Below are positions 51,725-62,341 of a stretch of 64,000 nt of DNA, in pieces. The translations under genes and the position numbers were made by a program. How positions within the stretch are numbered: position 1 is the first letter of the stretch; the number at the start of each line of letters is the position of its first letter. The stretch covers positions 156,805 through 220,804 of the forward strand of contig NZ_JAFLRF010000012.1 in assembly GCF_017315705.1 (NCBI RefSeq), given 5' to 3'. Source of the stretch: Trinickia mobilis (GTDB taxonomy: Bacteria > Pseudomonadota > Gammaproteobacteria > Burkholderiales > Burkholderiaceae). The notes under the pieces are model-generated. The model had not been told where the DNA came from. It worked only from the letters and a program-made list of their open reading frames with translations, and did no database searches.

Positions 51725-53002
51725 TCAGTGCTGTTCGAAGGCGAGGTGTCCGGCGACGATCGTCGCGCGCACCCGTGCCGGAAGTTCGTAGCCGAGAAAC
51801 GGCGTGTTGTGCCCCTGGCTCTTCAGCGCGCGCGGCTCGACGCGCCAGTGCGCGCCCAGATCGAAGACGCACAGGTCCGCCGTGCCCCCCGCCTCGATGC
51901 GCCCGGCGGGCAGCTTCAGCACGTCGGCCGGGGCGTTGGTGATGCGGCTCAGCGCCTTTGCGAGCGGCACGCCCGCTTCGCTCGCCCACTTCACCGTCAG
52001 CGACAGCAGCAGTTCCAGGCCCGTCGCGCCCGGCGTCGCTTCGCCGAACGGCAGCAGCTTTTCGTCGTCGTCGACCGGGGTATGGTCCGAGCAGACCGCA
52101 TCGATCGTGCCGTCGACGAGGCCCGCGCGAATCGCGTCGCGGTCGCGCTGGCCTCGCAACGGCGGGTCGAGCCGGAACTGCGCGTCGAAGTAGCCGATGT
52201 CGACGTCGATCAAGTGGATGTGATTCACGGCGACATCGCACGTCACGGGCAGCCCTTCGGCCTTCGCTTCGCGCACGAGCGCGATGCCCGCCGCCGACGA
52301 AAGATGCGACAGATGCACCCGTGCGCCCGTCACGCGCATCAATTCGAAAATCGTATGGAGTGCGATCGTTTCGGCCGACACCGGCACGCCCGACAAACCG
52401 AGCCGCGATGCCACGGCGCCGCTCGCCGCCACGCCGCCATTCGCCAAATACGCGTCCAGCGGGCGCAGCCATGCGGTATAGCCGTAGGTGCTCGCATATT
52501 GCAGCGCGCGCAGCAGCACTTGCGTATCGACGATCGGCAGGTCCGCTTGCGAGAAACCGATACAGCCGGATTCCGTCAGCGCGACCATCTCGGTGATGAC
52601 CTGTCCTTTGAGCCCGACCGTCAGCGCACCGAGCGGGTACACGTGCGCCTGATTCAGATTGCGCGCGCGGAACTTCAGCATTTCGACGAGGCCCGGCTCG
52701 TCGAGCACGGGGTCGGTATCCGGCGGGCAGACGAGGCTCGTCACGCCGCCCGCGAGCGCGGCGGCCATTTCGGAGACGAGCGTCGCCTTGTGCTCGTAGC
52801 CCGGCTCGCGCAATCGTGCCGACAAGTCGACGAAACCCGGAGCCACATAGAGGCCCTTTGCGTCGATGGTCTTCGCCGCGTTGAAATCGGCCGGCGCCGC
52901 GCCGATCGCGACCACCTTGCCGGCGGCGATAAATACGTCCGCCTGTTGTTCGGTGCCGGACGCCGGATCGATCAGCGTGCCGCCTTCGATATGGATCTTC
53001 AT
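51725..53002 (-). CDS. pyrC: Dihydroorotase-like protein lacking metal ligands (PyrC'/PyrX)
   Basis: 425 residues from ATG 53002. Amidohydrolase-fold with GLYVAPGFVDLSARLREPGYE where active dihydroorotases have D-x-H-x-H-LREPG: both His of the HxH zinc motif are replaced (Ser and Arg). Later motifs are partly kept (HLSHLSSAAG, CSDHTPVDDDEK). In Pseudomonas and relatives such inactive PyrC' proteins are structural partners of aspartate carbamoyltransferase. It follows pyrB by 53 bp, in line with that role. A true catalytic dihydroorotase is expected elsewhere in the genome. Confidence 0.88.
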   Translation of the reverse strand: MKIHIEGGTLIDPASGTEQQADVFIAAGKVVAIGAAPADFNAAKTIDAKGLYVAPGFVDLSARLREPGYEHKATLVSEMAAALAGGVTSLVCPPDTDPVLDEPGLVEMLKFRARNLNQAHVYPLGALTVGLKGQVITEMVALTESGCIGFSQADLPIVDTQVLLRALQYASTYGYTAWLRPLDAYLANGGVAASGAVASRLGLSGVPVSAETIALHTIFELMRVTGARVHLSHLSSAAGIALVREAKAEGLPVTCDVAVNHIHLIDVDIGYFDAQFRLDPPLRGQRDRDAIRAGLVDGTIDAVCSDHTPVDDDEKLLPFGEATPGATGLELLLSLTVKWASEAGVPLAKALSRITNAPADVLKLPAGRIEAGGTADLCVFDLGAHWRVEPRALKSQGHNTPFLGYELPARVRATIVAGHLAFEQH

Positions 53003-53055
53003 GCGCTGCCTTTTTCCACGTTCCTGTCGCTTCAGTGCTGTTGAGTGCGGTGCGT

Positions 53056-54087
53056 TCAGTCGTTGTTGCCCGCGACGATGCCCATCACCGCCATGCGCAC
53101 GGCAATGCCGAACGTCACCTGATTCAGAATTACCGATTGCGGGCCATCGGCCACCTGCGAATCGATCTCGACGCCGCGGTTCATCGGGCCCGGGTGCATG
53201 ACGATCGCATCGGGCTTCGCGAGCGCGAGGCGCTCGGGCGTCAGGCCCCAACTCTTGAAGTACTCCTGCGCCGACGGCAAGAGCGCACCGCTCATCCGTT
53301 CGTTCTGCAGGCGCAGCATGATGATCACGTCGACGTCCTTCAGCCCTTCGTCGAGGTTGTGAACGACGCGCACGCCCATTTGCTCGAGCCCGCCCGGCAG
53401 CAGCGTGCGCGGTCCGACCGCGCGCACCTCGGGCACGCCGAGCGTGGTCAGCGCGTGAATGTCGGAGCGCGCGACGCGCGAATGCAGGATGTCGCCGACG
53501 ATCGCCACGCGCAGGTTCGTGAAGTCGCGCTTGTAGTGGCGAATCGTGTACATGTCGAGGAGGCCCTGCGTCGGATGCGCGTGGCGCCCGTCCCCGGCGT
53601 TGATCACGTGCACGTGCGGCGCGCAGTGCTCGGCGATCAGGTACGGAGCACCGCTTGAAGCATGGCGCACGACGAACATGTCGGCGTGCATCGCCGACAG
53701 GTTGTTGATCGTGTCGAGCAGCGATTCACCCTTGCTCGTCGACGATGCGTTGATGTTCAGGTTGATCACGTCCGCGGACAGGCGCTTCGCGGCGATCTCG
53801 AACGTCGTGCGCGTGCGTGTCGAGTTCTCGAAGAACAGGTTGAACACCGATTTGCCGCGCAACAGCGGCACCTTCTTCACTTCGCGGTCCGTCACGCTGA
53901 CGAACTGTTCCGCGGTATCGAGGATGTGCGTGACGATCGCGCGCGGCAGGCCTTCGATCGTCAGCAGGTGCTTGAGCTCGCCGTTCTTCGTGAGCTGCGG
54001 GTTGCCTTTCAGAAAGCCGTAGCGAAAGCGCTCGCCTTGGGCGGCCTCGCCGCTGCTATCGGCGCGGCCCTGGGTGACGGTGTTCAT
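53056..54087 (-). CDS. pyrB: Aspartate carbamoyltransferase catalytic subunit
   Basis: 343 residues. The carbamoyl-phosphate motif [19 protein letters not shown] lies at about residues 86-104 and the [14 protein letters not shown] segment at about 165; [12 protein letters not shown] follows. It joins aspartate and carbamoyl phosphate in the first committed pyrimidine step. The N-terminal 25 residues are variable, as in other Burkholderia homologues. Its start ATG (54085-54087) shares bases with the iscB stop (ATGA), because a mobile element has been inserted directly before it. The original ribosome site was probably replaced by the element's end: only GAGG about 15 nt upstream remains. Confidence 0.96.
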   Translation of the reverse strand: MNTVTQGRADSSGEAAQGERFRYGFLKGNPQLTKNGELKHLLTIEGLPRAIVTHILDTAEQFVSVTDREVKKVPLLRGKSVFNLFFENSTRTRTTFEIAAKRLSADVINLNINASSTSKGESLLDTINNLSAMHADMFVVRHASSGAPYLIAEHCAPHVHVINAGDGRHAHPTQGLLDMYTIRHYKRDFTNLRVAIVGDILHSRVARSDIHALTTLGVPEVRAVGPRTLLPGGLEQMGVRVVHNLDEGLKDVDVIIMLRLQNERMSGALLPSAQEYFKSWGLTPERLALAKPDAIVMHPGPMNRGVEIDSQVADGPQSVILNQVTFGIAVRMAVMGIVAGNND

Positions 54088-55475
54088 CCGGTTGTGCGGG
54101 AAACCTCAGCCTTCAGGCTGGGGAGGGATAGCGCGTCGTGCAAGGCACGACCTGCTCCCGCTTCTCCTTTGTAGATGCTATCCGAAGGTTGAAAGTGGTA
54201 GCCGTAGCCGTCGGCCCGCTGCACCAGGCGGCAGTGCCGATGGCTGATGCCTTGCACGACGCCTACTGGCGTCTGGATATTGAAATTGCCGTTGGCCCGC
54301 ACAGCCACACGGCCGACATGGCAACCGACCTTCTTGCCGCTCGGGACCTCCGCGCGCACGCAGTCCCCGGTCTGGAAGCCCCGCACCAGCTTCGACTGCA
54401 TCAGATAGCCGCGCGGGAAGCCGTGTCGGGTTAGCCGTGTGCGCTGGTAGCTCCCCCGTCCGGTCGCCCTGATCACAAGCGTCGGCCGCCGCCAGTCTGC
54501 GATCGACTGCAGTTGCCCAACACAGGCCGCGTCGAGGGCATGCGTCTTCATTAGTCCGAGCCGCGTGCGATTCCATTTGGTCCGGCCGCCGCTTCCCGTC
54601 TCGAGAGGTAGCCCGGTGCCCTTTAGCGCGGCGACGAGGGCCCAGCGCGTGGCATTGACGGCCGCCGCGTCGGGCATCGGCCGACTCGCCGTGGCGAGGA
54701 TCTTGGCAAGGCGAATCGGGTCCTGGACGTATTCGCGCAACTCGCGCGGGCCCTTGTCCTGATTGCAGTTCCCACACGCCAAGCCAAGGTTGCCCACGCG
54801 ATTACTGCCGCCCCGTGCGCGGGCAATGAGGTGCTCCAGGTGAAGGCGTCGGTCCTGCGCGTCGCAGTAGATGCACTGACGGCCCCACTTCTCAAGCAGA
54901 TACTCGCGCGCCTCGTAGCCGGCCAGCGTGCCCTGCTGATACTCAACTCCGCCGATCTCCGGATTGGCGAGCGCCTGCATGTCAAAGCGCACAAGTTCGC
55001 TGCTCATTGCCATGACGGGCGCCCAGCGGCAAAGTCGCTTGACCCAAGTCATTACCGTGTCGATGCGGTGTCGCAGGCTCGGCGCAAGCCAACCCTCACG
55101 ACGGCGCCGGTTCTCAAATCGCGGGGCGCGGTAACGAAGGTTCGCACCCCGCCGGCGCCGGCGAAAAGCCCGGCGAGCGGTAAGTGCCATCGAAATCTGG
55201 CGACCACGGTGGATCAATTCGAAAAGGTTGAGCACCACGACGCTCCCCGCCGCGCATTCGCGCACGAGCGCGATACCAGTGATACGACTACCCGGATCGA
55301 GCTTAACGCGCAGCGGCTGGAAGGCACTCGCCTCGTTGCGACGGTCGACCAGTCGGATCACGAACGGCAGAACGCGATGCACGCGTGCGCGGCCACGCTT
55401 GAGCAGCAACCTCGCGCGTTTCTCGCTGCATGGCATGAGCGGCGTGCCACTGCTATCCAGCACGAAAACAGCCAA
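54084..55475 (-). CDS. iscB: IscB RNA-guided nuclease (Cas9 ancestor-like), complete
   Basis: 463 residues from TTG 55475, preceded by GGGAG 8 nt upstream and giving the typical start [20 protein letters not shown] with the PLMP motif (12-15). Domains in order: PLMP, RuvC-I ([13 protein letters not shown], Asp60), arginine-rich bridge helix (about 101-126), RuvC-II (MSSELVRFD, Glu160), HNH (Cys201/Cys204, [20 protein letters not shown] with His215 and Asn229, Cys234/Cys237), RuvC-III ([12 protein letters not shown], His312 and Asp315) and a C-terminal RNA/TAM-side domain. All catalytic positions are present, so it is probably active. IscB cuts both strands of DNA matched by the omega-RNA guide. 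The RNA gene lies directly upstream. The stop codon overlaps the pyrB start. Confidence 0.93.
   Translation of the reverse strand: MAVFVLDSSGTPLMPCSEKRARLLLKRGRARVHRVLPFVIRLVDRRNEASAFQPLRVKLDPGSRITGIALVRECAAGSVVVLNLFELIHRGRQISMALTARRAFRRRRRGANLRYRAPRFENRRRREGWLAPSLRHRIDTVMTWVKRLCRWAPVMAMSSELVRFDMQALANPEIGGVEYQQGTLAGYEAREYLLEKWGRQCIYCDAQDRRLHLEHLIARARGGSNRVGNLGLACGNCNQDKGPRELREYVQDPIRLAKILATASRPMPDAAAVNATRWALVAALKGTGLPLETGSGGRTKWNRTRLGLMKTHALDAACVGQLQSIADWRRPTLVIRATGRGSYQRTRLTRHGFPRGYLMQSKLVRGFQTGDCVRAEVPSGKKVGCHVGRVAVRANGNFNIQTPVGVVQGISHRHCRLVQRADGYGYHFQPSDSIYKGEAGAGRALHDALSLPSLKAEVSRTTG
54104..54123 (-). repeat. Right-end hairpin of the IscB element
   Basis: CCTCAGCC, loop TTCA, GGCTGGGG (plus strand) forms an 8-bp stem with one G-T pair, 16 bp from the element end. 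It is translated as part of the last iscB codons (LPSLKAEV). Such subterminal hairpins are recognised by Y1 transposases. Confidence 0.75.
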
Positions 55476-55756
55476 TGTACGTCTCCCTTAAACGACGCCC
55501 TTACGGGCCTTGTGACGCCTCCCTCGGGAGGTCTCCCCTCGGCAATGTTGCGAACCGGCGATCTGCCCCGATCCGTTTCGTGCTTACCCTGTCGCATGTC
55601 TGCAACCGGGGCTTCAAGAGGTTGGGACTGAGGAAGCATCCCAACGTTGGTCTTGCACCTGCTCGCAACGTAGCGGGCTGGATACCGCTTTGCCTGGTCA
55701 ACCCGAGCTCGCAAAACTGCTCTCACGAGTTCCGCCCTCAAGGGCGGGGTAGTTGA
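55476..55756 (-). ncRNA. Omega RNA (HEARO) scaffold of IscB
   Basis: About 280 nt between the guide flank and the iscB TTG, too structured to be spacer: hairpins at 55732-55747 (CCGCCC/GGGCGG), 55621-55645 (GTTGGGA pairs with TCCCAAC), 55672-55692 (AGCGG with CCGCT), 55518-55531 (CCTCC/GGAGG) and 55497-55508 (GCCC/GGGC). Size, multi-hairpin shape, and position immediately 5' of an iscB gene fit omega RNA. The guide would be the 5'-most 15-20 nt, from flanking DNA at about 55757-55775 (minus strand TGAATTATCAGGCACATCG). Transcription could come from the pyrR operon or an internal promoter. Confidence 0.85.
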
Positions 55757-55898
55757 CGATGTGCCTGATAATTCAAACGTTTGCTGGACGTGATTGGCAA
55801 ATTGCCCGCGACCGCCGGGCAGGCCGGCGCGGGCTGTGGGCAAGCGTTGCACGGCGCCGGTTCCGCGATTTGCGTGTTCGGAGTTTAAGTTGCGGCGC

Positions 55899-56414
55899 TC
55901 AGAGAGCGCGTGCTTCAGTGTGAAACGTAAAGCGTCCGTCGTCCCCGCGCGCGAGCACGAGCGTCGCATCGGCGCCCACCTCGACCGCGCCGCCGACAAA
56001 GCGCGCCGCCACCGGCATTTCGCGTCCGCCGCGATCGGCGAGCACCGCGAGCTCCACGGCGGCGGGACGCCCGTAGTCGTACAGCTCGTTCAAGGCCGCG
56101 CGCACGGTGCGGCCGGTGCACAGCACGTCGTCGACGAGGACGATGCGGCGATTGTTCACGTCGAACGGCAGCGACGTCGGGCTTGCCTGGATATGCAGGC
56201 CCCTCTTCGCGTAGTCGTCGCGATGCAGCGCGATGTTGACGACGCCGAATTCGGCCGCGCCCAGATCCTTCGCGAGCCGCTCGACGAGCCACGCGCCGCC
56301 GCTGTAGATGCCGGCGAGCACCGGGCCGTCGGGCGCGCTAAACGAAGCACCGTACGCCGAGCGGATCTGCTCGAGCAACGCGCGATAAAGCGCTTGCGCA
56401 TCAATGAAGCTCAT
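55899..56414 (-). CDS. pyrR: PyrR-type bifunctional protein / uracil phosphoribosyltransferase
   Basis: 171 residues from ATG 56414, overlapping the ruvX stop region. Phosphoribosyltransferase type I: the PRPP loop [20 protein letters not shown] lies at about residues 95-114, with [12 protein letters not shown] earlier. In Gram-positives PyrR is an RNA-binding attenuator; in beta-proteobacteria the role is usually taken as uracil phosphoribosyltransferase or uncertain. It precedes pyrB, from which it is now separated by the iscB element. The original spacing was about 140 bp. Confidence 0.93.
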   Translation of the reverse strand: MSFIDAQALYRALLEQIRSAYGASFSAPDGPVLAGIYSGGAWLVERLAKDLGAAEFGVVNIALHRDDYAKRGLHIQASPTSLPFDVNNRRIVLVDDVLCTGRTVRAALNELYDYGRPAAVELAVLADRGGREMPVAARFVGGAVEVGADATLVLARGDDGRFTFHTEARAL

Positions 56415-56841
56415 GATCGTCGGAGAGTCCGTCCAGATATTGTTGAAGGATGATGCGCGCGGCTTCGGCGTCGAGCATGTCGGCGCGCGCGGCGCCTTGG
56501 CGGATATCGGCCTCGGCCTCGACCGACGAGTAGCGCTCGTCAACCCAGGTCACCGGCAGATTGAAACGGCCGTTCAACTGATTGCCGAAGCGCTTCGCGA
56601 GCTGCGTCATTGCGTGCGGCGTGCCGTCCGGGTGGCACGGCAGGCCGACCACGAGCGCGTCCGGCTTCCACTCGCCGATCAGCTTGCCGACGGCTTCGAA
56701 GCGGTATTCGCGGTTGCGGTTCTGCAGGACGACGAGTGCGCGCGCATGGCGCGTGAGGGAATTGCCGATGGCGACGCCGATGCGCTTTTCGCCGTAATCG
56801 AACGCAAGCAGCGTCGCCTCACGCCCGACCGGCTTGTTCAT
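56401..56841 (-). CDS. ruvX: Holliday-junction resolvase-like RuvX (YqgF)
   Basis: 146 residues from ATG 56841. RNase H-fold: [19 protein letters not shown] (catalytic Asp, about residues 11-29), [15 protein letters not shown] and [13 protein letters not shown]. Essential in many bacteria and involved in processing the 5' end of pre-16S rRNA. Overlaps yqgE by 4 bp and pyrR by 14 bp; this yqgE-ruvX-pyrR order is common in beta-proteobacteria. Confidence 0.95.
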   Translation of the reverse strand: MNKPVGREATLLAFDYGEKRIGVAIGNSLTRHARALVVLQNRNREYRFEAVGKLIGEWKPDALVVGLPCHPDGTPHAMTQLAKRFGNQLNGRFNLPVTWVDERYSSVEAEADIRQGAARADMLDAEAARIILQQYLDGLSDDHELH

Positions 56842-57416
56842 GCGTGCCCTGCCTCGCCGGAGAGCATCGACAGCGACACGCCGAGCAGCGCAAGCGCCGC
56901 TTCCAGCCGGTCTTCCGCGGGGACTTCGAAAACGATTTTCGGGTCGGCCTCGACGGTGAGCCAGCCGTTCTTCGAGATTTCCTCTTCGAGCTGGCCTGCA
57001 CCCCAGCCGGCATGGCCGAGCGTCAGCAGAAAGCGTTCGGGACCCTTGCCGCTCGCGACGGCTTCGAGCACGTCCTTCGACGTGGTCATCTCGAGCCCGC
57101 CCGTCACCACCATCGACGACGTGTAAGAGCTGCCCTCGACGGGCTCGTGCAGCACGAAGCCGCGCTCGGTTTGCACCGGGCCGCCGAAGTAGACAGGGAC
57201 ATGCAGCAGAGGCTCGATCTCGAGCTTGAGATCGATGCGATTGAAGAGCGATTCCAGGTCGATGTCGGTCGGCCGGTTGATGACGAGGCCGAGCGCGCCA
57301 CGCTCGCTGTGATCGCAAAGGTAGACCACAGTCCCTGAAAACGTGGGATCCACCATGTTGGGCATGGCGATCAGGAACTGGTTGGTCAAATTGATGCGAT
57401 CGGTACTCTTGGACAT
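56838..57416 (-). CDS. yqgE: YqgE (DUF179) family protein
   Basis: 192 residues from ATG 57416. Family marks: [48 protein letters not shown] and [18 protein letters not shown]. Function unknown, though it is often linked to ruvX. It is the first gene of the minus-strand ruvX-pyrR-(iscB)-pyrB-pyrC'-plsC operon. Its promoter is expected in the 213-bp gap upstream, where a TATAAA lies only about 10 bp before the ATG. Confidence 0.94.
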   Translation of the reverse strand: MSKSTDRINLTNQFLIAMPNMVDPTFSGTVVYLCDHSERGALGLVINRPTDIDLESLFNRIDLKLEIEPLLHVPVYFGGPVQTERGFVLHEPVEGSSYTSSMVVTGGLEMTTSKDVLEAVASGKGPERFLLTLGHAGWGAGQLEEEISKNGWLTVEADPKIVFEVPAEDRLEAALALLGVSLSMLSGEAGHA

Positions 57417-57629
57417 GGTTCGAATTTTATAGCAAAGACGACGCGGGATGGCCGACAAGACCGCACGCCAGGCGGCTTTTGCCTGGTTCCGCGGCCTCGG
57501 ACCATACTGCACTCTATCACGCGCTTACGCTGCGCCCACGGCCGCCTTGAAGCGGCTTGCACACACCAGGATGACGTCGTGACGAACCGCAGCAGGGAGG
57601 CGTCGGCAAGGGGTGGAACGGCGGGCACG

Positions 57630-59033
57630 CTATGGCGTGCCGCGGGAAGCGAAAGGGCCTTCCCGGCCGCGCTCGATGGCCTGGGTCAGCGCCGCGAGCG
57701 CCTGCTGCGAATCGGGCGGCGCGACGCCGGCAGCCACGCGCAGCAGCATCGCGCGCAGCGTCTCGGTTGCGCGTGAGACCGACGCGCTGTCGGGCGCATC
57801 GATCACCGCGCGCGAATGCGCTTCGGGCGCCGCGGCGCCCGCGTGCGCGCGGCGCCGCCAAGCGAGACCCAACGCATCGGAAAGCAGCGCCACATGGCCG
57901 AGCCCGAGCGCGCACGCGGCAGCGCCGAGCCGGTAAGCCGCGTCGCTGGCCAGGAGCGCGGCGCCGGCATCGTCCTTCGCGGCGCCGTTCGCCGCGCTCG
58001 CGTGTTTCGAAAGCGCGTCGATCGACGCCTCGGCGGTCTGCAGGAAATCCTCATACGCATTGGCGTTGACGCTCAATACGCCCAGTTCGCGCGTGAGCAC
58101 CGCGCGGCCGGTGGCCTGCTGCTCGGCCTCGGCCGCGCCCGCCTCCCACAGCGCCTCGGACGCCTGCGTCCCCGCGACGTGCCAGTCGACGGTCAAGCCG
58201 TAGTCGTTGAGCAGCGTGACTTGGTCGGCATCTTCAGCGGCCGCGCCGTAGAGCGCGTAGTCGCGCCACAGGATCGCGAGCGTCGCGCGCACGAACGAAC
58301 GCGGCGCCATCGCGATGCCGCGCGCCTGGTCGGCGAGCAGCAGATTGCAGCGCGCGTAGAAGCGCTTGGCGTCGGCCGCGCCCGACGCTGCCCGGCCGCT
58401 CGCGCGCAGCGCCTTCGAGCAGCCCGAGGCCAAACGCCACGCATCGTAAGGATCGGGGCCGGCAAGCTCGGCCATGCACGCGTCGATTTCCTCGAGCGCG
58501 CTATCAGCCGCGGAGTGGCCGCGCAAGACGAAAAGCAGCGCAGCTTCGTAGCTCGCCCGCAAGCGCGCGAGCCGTTGCGCGGGCACCGCCCGCAACGTGG
58601 CCGGCGGGATAGGCCGGTACGCAAGCGCGAGGTCCTCGTAAGCGACTTCGAACGCATGCGTGTGCTGCGTGAGGCGCGCGCTGAGTTCGCGATAGTGGTC
58701 GAAAAGGGTCGCGGAACAGGCGAGTTCGCGCAGATTGCGCCGCTCGATTGCCGCTTGGAAATCGTAGAGCGCGACGCCGAAGCGCCGGGCGAAATCGCCG
58801 CCGGAAAACGGCGACGCGAGCACGAGCGTGTCGGCAAAGCGCTGTGCCGCGTGCCAGCCGGCCTGGCGCAGCGCCGCCGCGGCGCGGATCAGCGGTGCAG
58901 TGATGTCGGCGTGTGCGCTGAATCCGCGCTGGGCATCGATCAGCGCCGTCTCGGCCGCACGCACCGCTGCGCCGCGCGCATTGGGCAGTGCTTCGAAACT
59001 CGCGGGGACGGTTGAACCCGGTGTCATAGCCAT
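57630..59033 (-). CDS. Large Ala/Arg-rich protein of unknown function
   Basis: 467 residues, alpha-helical, without signal peptide or membrane segments, and 20% or more Ala. I recognise no catalytic motif. In related genomes this neighbourhood (beside rubredoxin) holds twitching-motility chemosensory genes (pilGHIJ/chpA), and the layout of repeated helical hairpins (LIRAAAALRQAGWHAAQRFAD and similar) could match the phosphotransfer-like N-terminal region of ChpA/FimL scaffolds. This is a guess from position. The start ATG 59033 is followed by another M two codons later. Codon use is that of the host. Confidence 0.6.
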   Translation of the reverse strand: MAMTPGSTVPASFEALPNARGAAVRAAETALIDAQRGFSAHADITAPLIRAAAALRQAGWHAAQRFADTLVLASPFSGGDFARRFGVALYDFQAAIERRNLRELACSATLFDHYRELSARLTQHTHAFEVAYEDLALAYRPIPPATLRAVPAQRLARLRASYEAALLFVLRGHSAADSALEEIDACMAELAGPDPYDAWRLASGCSKALRASGRAASGAADAKRFYARCNLLLADQARGIAMAPRSFVRATLAILWRDYALYGAAAEDADQVTLLNDYGLTVDWHVAGTQASEALWEAGAAEAEQQATGRAVLTRELGVLSVNANAYEDFLQTAEASIDALSKHASAANGAAKDDAGAALLASDAAYRLGAAACALGLGHVALLSDALGLAWRRRAHAGAAAPEAHSRAVIDAPDSASVSRATETLRAMLLRVAAGVAPPDSQQALAALTQAIERGREGPFASRGTP

Positions 59034-59247
59034 GCGATACGACCACTCTCGAACCGCGCCTTCGGGGCGCGGACAAGCTGGCGTCCGGTGCGGCGACGCG
59101 ATTTGACGGATACGGTCCGGCGAATCGACTATCCGGCGGACCGCCTCGGTGGTGAAACAAACAGCCTTGGCGAATCAACAAAAAGGGCCAGCGCACGACA
59201 GGAGCTCGCGTACCGTGCCCACCCCGAGCCGCCCCTCGCCGAACCCG

Positions 59248-59418
59248 TCAGATCTGGACCATCTCGAAGTCTTCCTTGCGCGCGCCGCACTCCGGACACG
59301 TCCAGTTGATCGGAACGTCTTCCCAGCGCGTGCCCGGGGCAATGCCTTCTTCGGGCAAGCCGGCTTCTTCGTCGTAAATCCAGCCGCAAATCAGGCACAT
59401 CCAGCTTCTATATTCCAT
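59248..59418 (-). CDS. rubA: Rubredoxin
   Basis: 56 residues from ATG 59418. The two iron-binding pairs are Cys8/Cys11 (MCLICGWIYDEEAG) and Cys41/Cys44 (WTCPECGARKEDFE). Small cytoplasmic electron carrier with one FeS4 centre, usually feeding alkane hydroxylase or an oxygen-defence pathway. Upstream frame extension is not conserved. It is divergent from thiD, with 239 bp between them. Confidence 0.95.
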   Translation of the reverse strand: MEYRSWMCLICGWIYDEEAGLPEEGIAPGTRWEDVPINWTCPECGARKEDFEMVQI

Positions 59419-59657
59419 TCTTATGCCGCGTCGAAAAATGCGTTGATCAAAGAGCCATGATGGTACCGTTTTGCCGCCCGACTCGCCAGCGATCCGCCCC
59501 CGGCGGGTGCGCCGATTGCGGCTCGGGCGACCAGGATCAAATAAGGAAAAAACGGCGCAGCGCGCAAATAAAGCCGCATAATTGAGCCACCTGCACGCTA
59601 TGTGCCCGCTTAACACCGCGGGTGCGTGGCGAGATCTCCCCTTCTTCCACACTGTTC

Positions 59658-60521
59658 ATGTCCAGCGAGACCCTTCCGATCGTCCTTACCTTCGGCCTGT
59701 CCGACCCGACAGGCGGCTCCGGCCTGCAAGCCGACTTGCTGACGCTGGCGAGCATGGGTTGCCACGGCGTCACCGTGCTCACCGGCTACACGGTGCGCGA
59801 CTCGGCGAGCTGCGACGAAGTCACGGGCCTCGATCCCGATACGGTCGCGACGCAAGCGCGGATGCTGCTGGAGGACATGCCGATCGCCGCATTCAAGATC
59901 GGCGCCGCCACGCGCGCTGAAGTAGTGAGCGCGATCGCCGAAGTCGTCGCCGATTACGACGACATCCCGCTGATCCTCGCCCCCGATTTCACGCTCGACG
60001 ACGAGCACGTGCTCGCCGCCGACGAGTTGCGCGAATCGATCGCCGATCTGCTCGCGCCGCAAACGACGCTGCTCGTCGCCGATCACGCCACGCTGCTTGC
60101 GCTCGCGCAGCCGGACGGCGATGCCGATACGCCGACGCTCGACGCGGCGATCTCGCATTTGTTGTCACAAGGCGCGGAATACATCTTGTCGACCGAAACC
60201 GGCACGCACCGGCTCGTCAACACGCTCTTCTCCGAAGAGGGCCAACTGCGGCAGGACATGTGGGATCGCCCCGCTCATCGCATCATGGGCATCACCGACA
60301 CGCTCGGCGCGGCGATCGCGGCGCTGCTCGCGAACGGCCAAGAGCCGGCGGAAGCGGCGCGTGAAGCACAGGAGTATCTGTATCAAGCGGCGCGCAACGC
60401 GTTCCGTCCCGGCATGGGCGCGTATTTGCCCGACCGTTTCTTCTGGGCGCGCAACAACGAAGAGGACGATGCGCCGCCGGAAAGCGCACCCGATGCGCCT
60501 CCGGGCGAAGCGCGGCACTGA
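59658..60521 (+). CDS. thiD: Hydroxymethylpyrimidine/phosphomethylpyrimidine kinase
   Basis: 287 residues from ATG 59658; GTG 59622 is possible but adds 12 residues of no similarity. Ribokinase-like fold: LTFGLSDPTGGSGLQADLLT (substrate-binding, residues 9-28) and the late MGITDTLGAAIAALLA where the family has GTGCTLSAAI, i.e. a Gly-x-Gly variant (ITDTLGAA). It phosphorylates HMP and HMP-P for thiamine. The C-terminal tail after residue 260 is acidic. A terminator at 60558-60585 follows. The changed anion-hole sequence may affect activity. Confidence 0.87.
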   Translation: MSSETLPIVLTFGLSDPTGGSGLQADLLTLASMGCHGVTVLTGYTVRDSASCDEVTGLDPDTVATQARMLLEDMPIAAFKIGAATRAEVVSAIAEVVADYDDIPLILAPDFTLDDEHVLAADELRESIADLLAPQTTLLVADHATLLALAQPDGDADTPTLDAAISHLLSQGAEYILSTETGTHRLVNTLFSEEGQLRQDMWDRPAHRIMGITDTLGAAIAALLANGQEPAEAAREAQEYLYQAARNAFRPGMGAYLPDRFFWARNNEEDDAPPESAPDAPPGEARH

Positions 60522-60557
60522 TCGCACTGAACATGCAGGCAGCGTTGCATGGGACAT

Positions 60558-60585
60558 AAAAAAACCCGCATTGCTGCGGGTTTTT
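60558..60585. terminator. Bidirectional intrinsic terminator between thiD and groL
   Basis: AAAAAACCCGCA, TTGC, TGCGGGTTTTT: an 8-bp GC-rich stem flanked by A on one side and T on the other, so it can stop both thiD (plus) and groL (minus) transcripts. Confidence 0.9.
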
Positions 60586-60657
60586 CTTTGAGGGCACGCG
60601 CCTCGCGGCGCGTCCCTCCATGTCTCTCCAGCAACGCCGCGAACGGCCCCGCCGAAT

Positions 60658-62301
<1,644 letters not shown>

Positions 62302-62341
62302 CTAACTCCTTGAAATCTTTGAGAATACGAACCGGGGCAAG

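Larger units (their letters stand above)
54088..55757 (-). mobile_element. Stand-alone IscB (IS200/IS605-like, HEARO) element inserted before pyrB
   Basis: The element consists of omega-RNA plus iscB only; no Y1 transposase gene (tnpA) occurs in the window, so it would need one in trans. The right end is marked by the hairpin at 54104-54123 and stops immediately before ATGA, the pyrB start. HEARO/IscB elements are reported to insert next to ATGA or GTGA (from memory of the original description). The left end carries the hairpin CCGCCCTCAAGGGCGG at 55732-55747. No target duplication is expected or seen. Exact ends are uncertain by several bases at the left side. Confidence 0.8.

Noticed and set aside
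50868..52472. Longer plsC reading frame
   Set aside because: The added N-terminal part is Arg-rich and overlaps pyrC'; the acyltransferase family starts at 51704.
54084..55475. Reading the iscB gene as a plain HNH endonuclease or a TnpB
   Set aside because: The split RuvC with HNH inserted and the N-terminal PLMP motif are specific to IscB; TnpB lacks an HNH domain.
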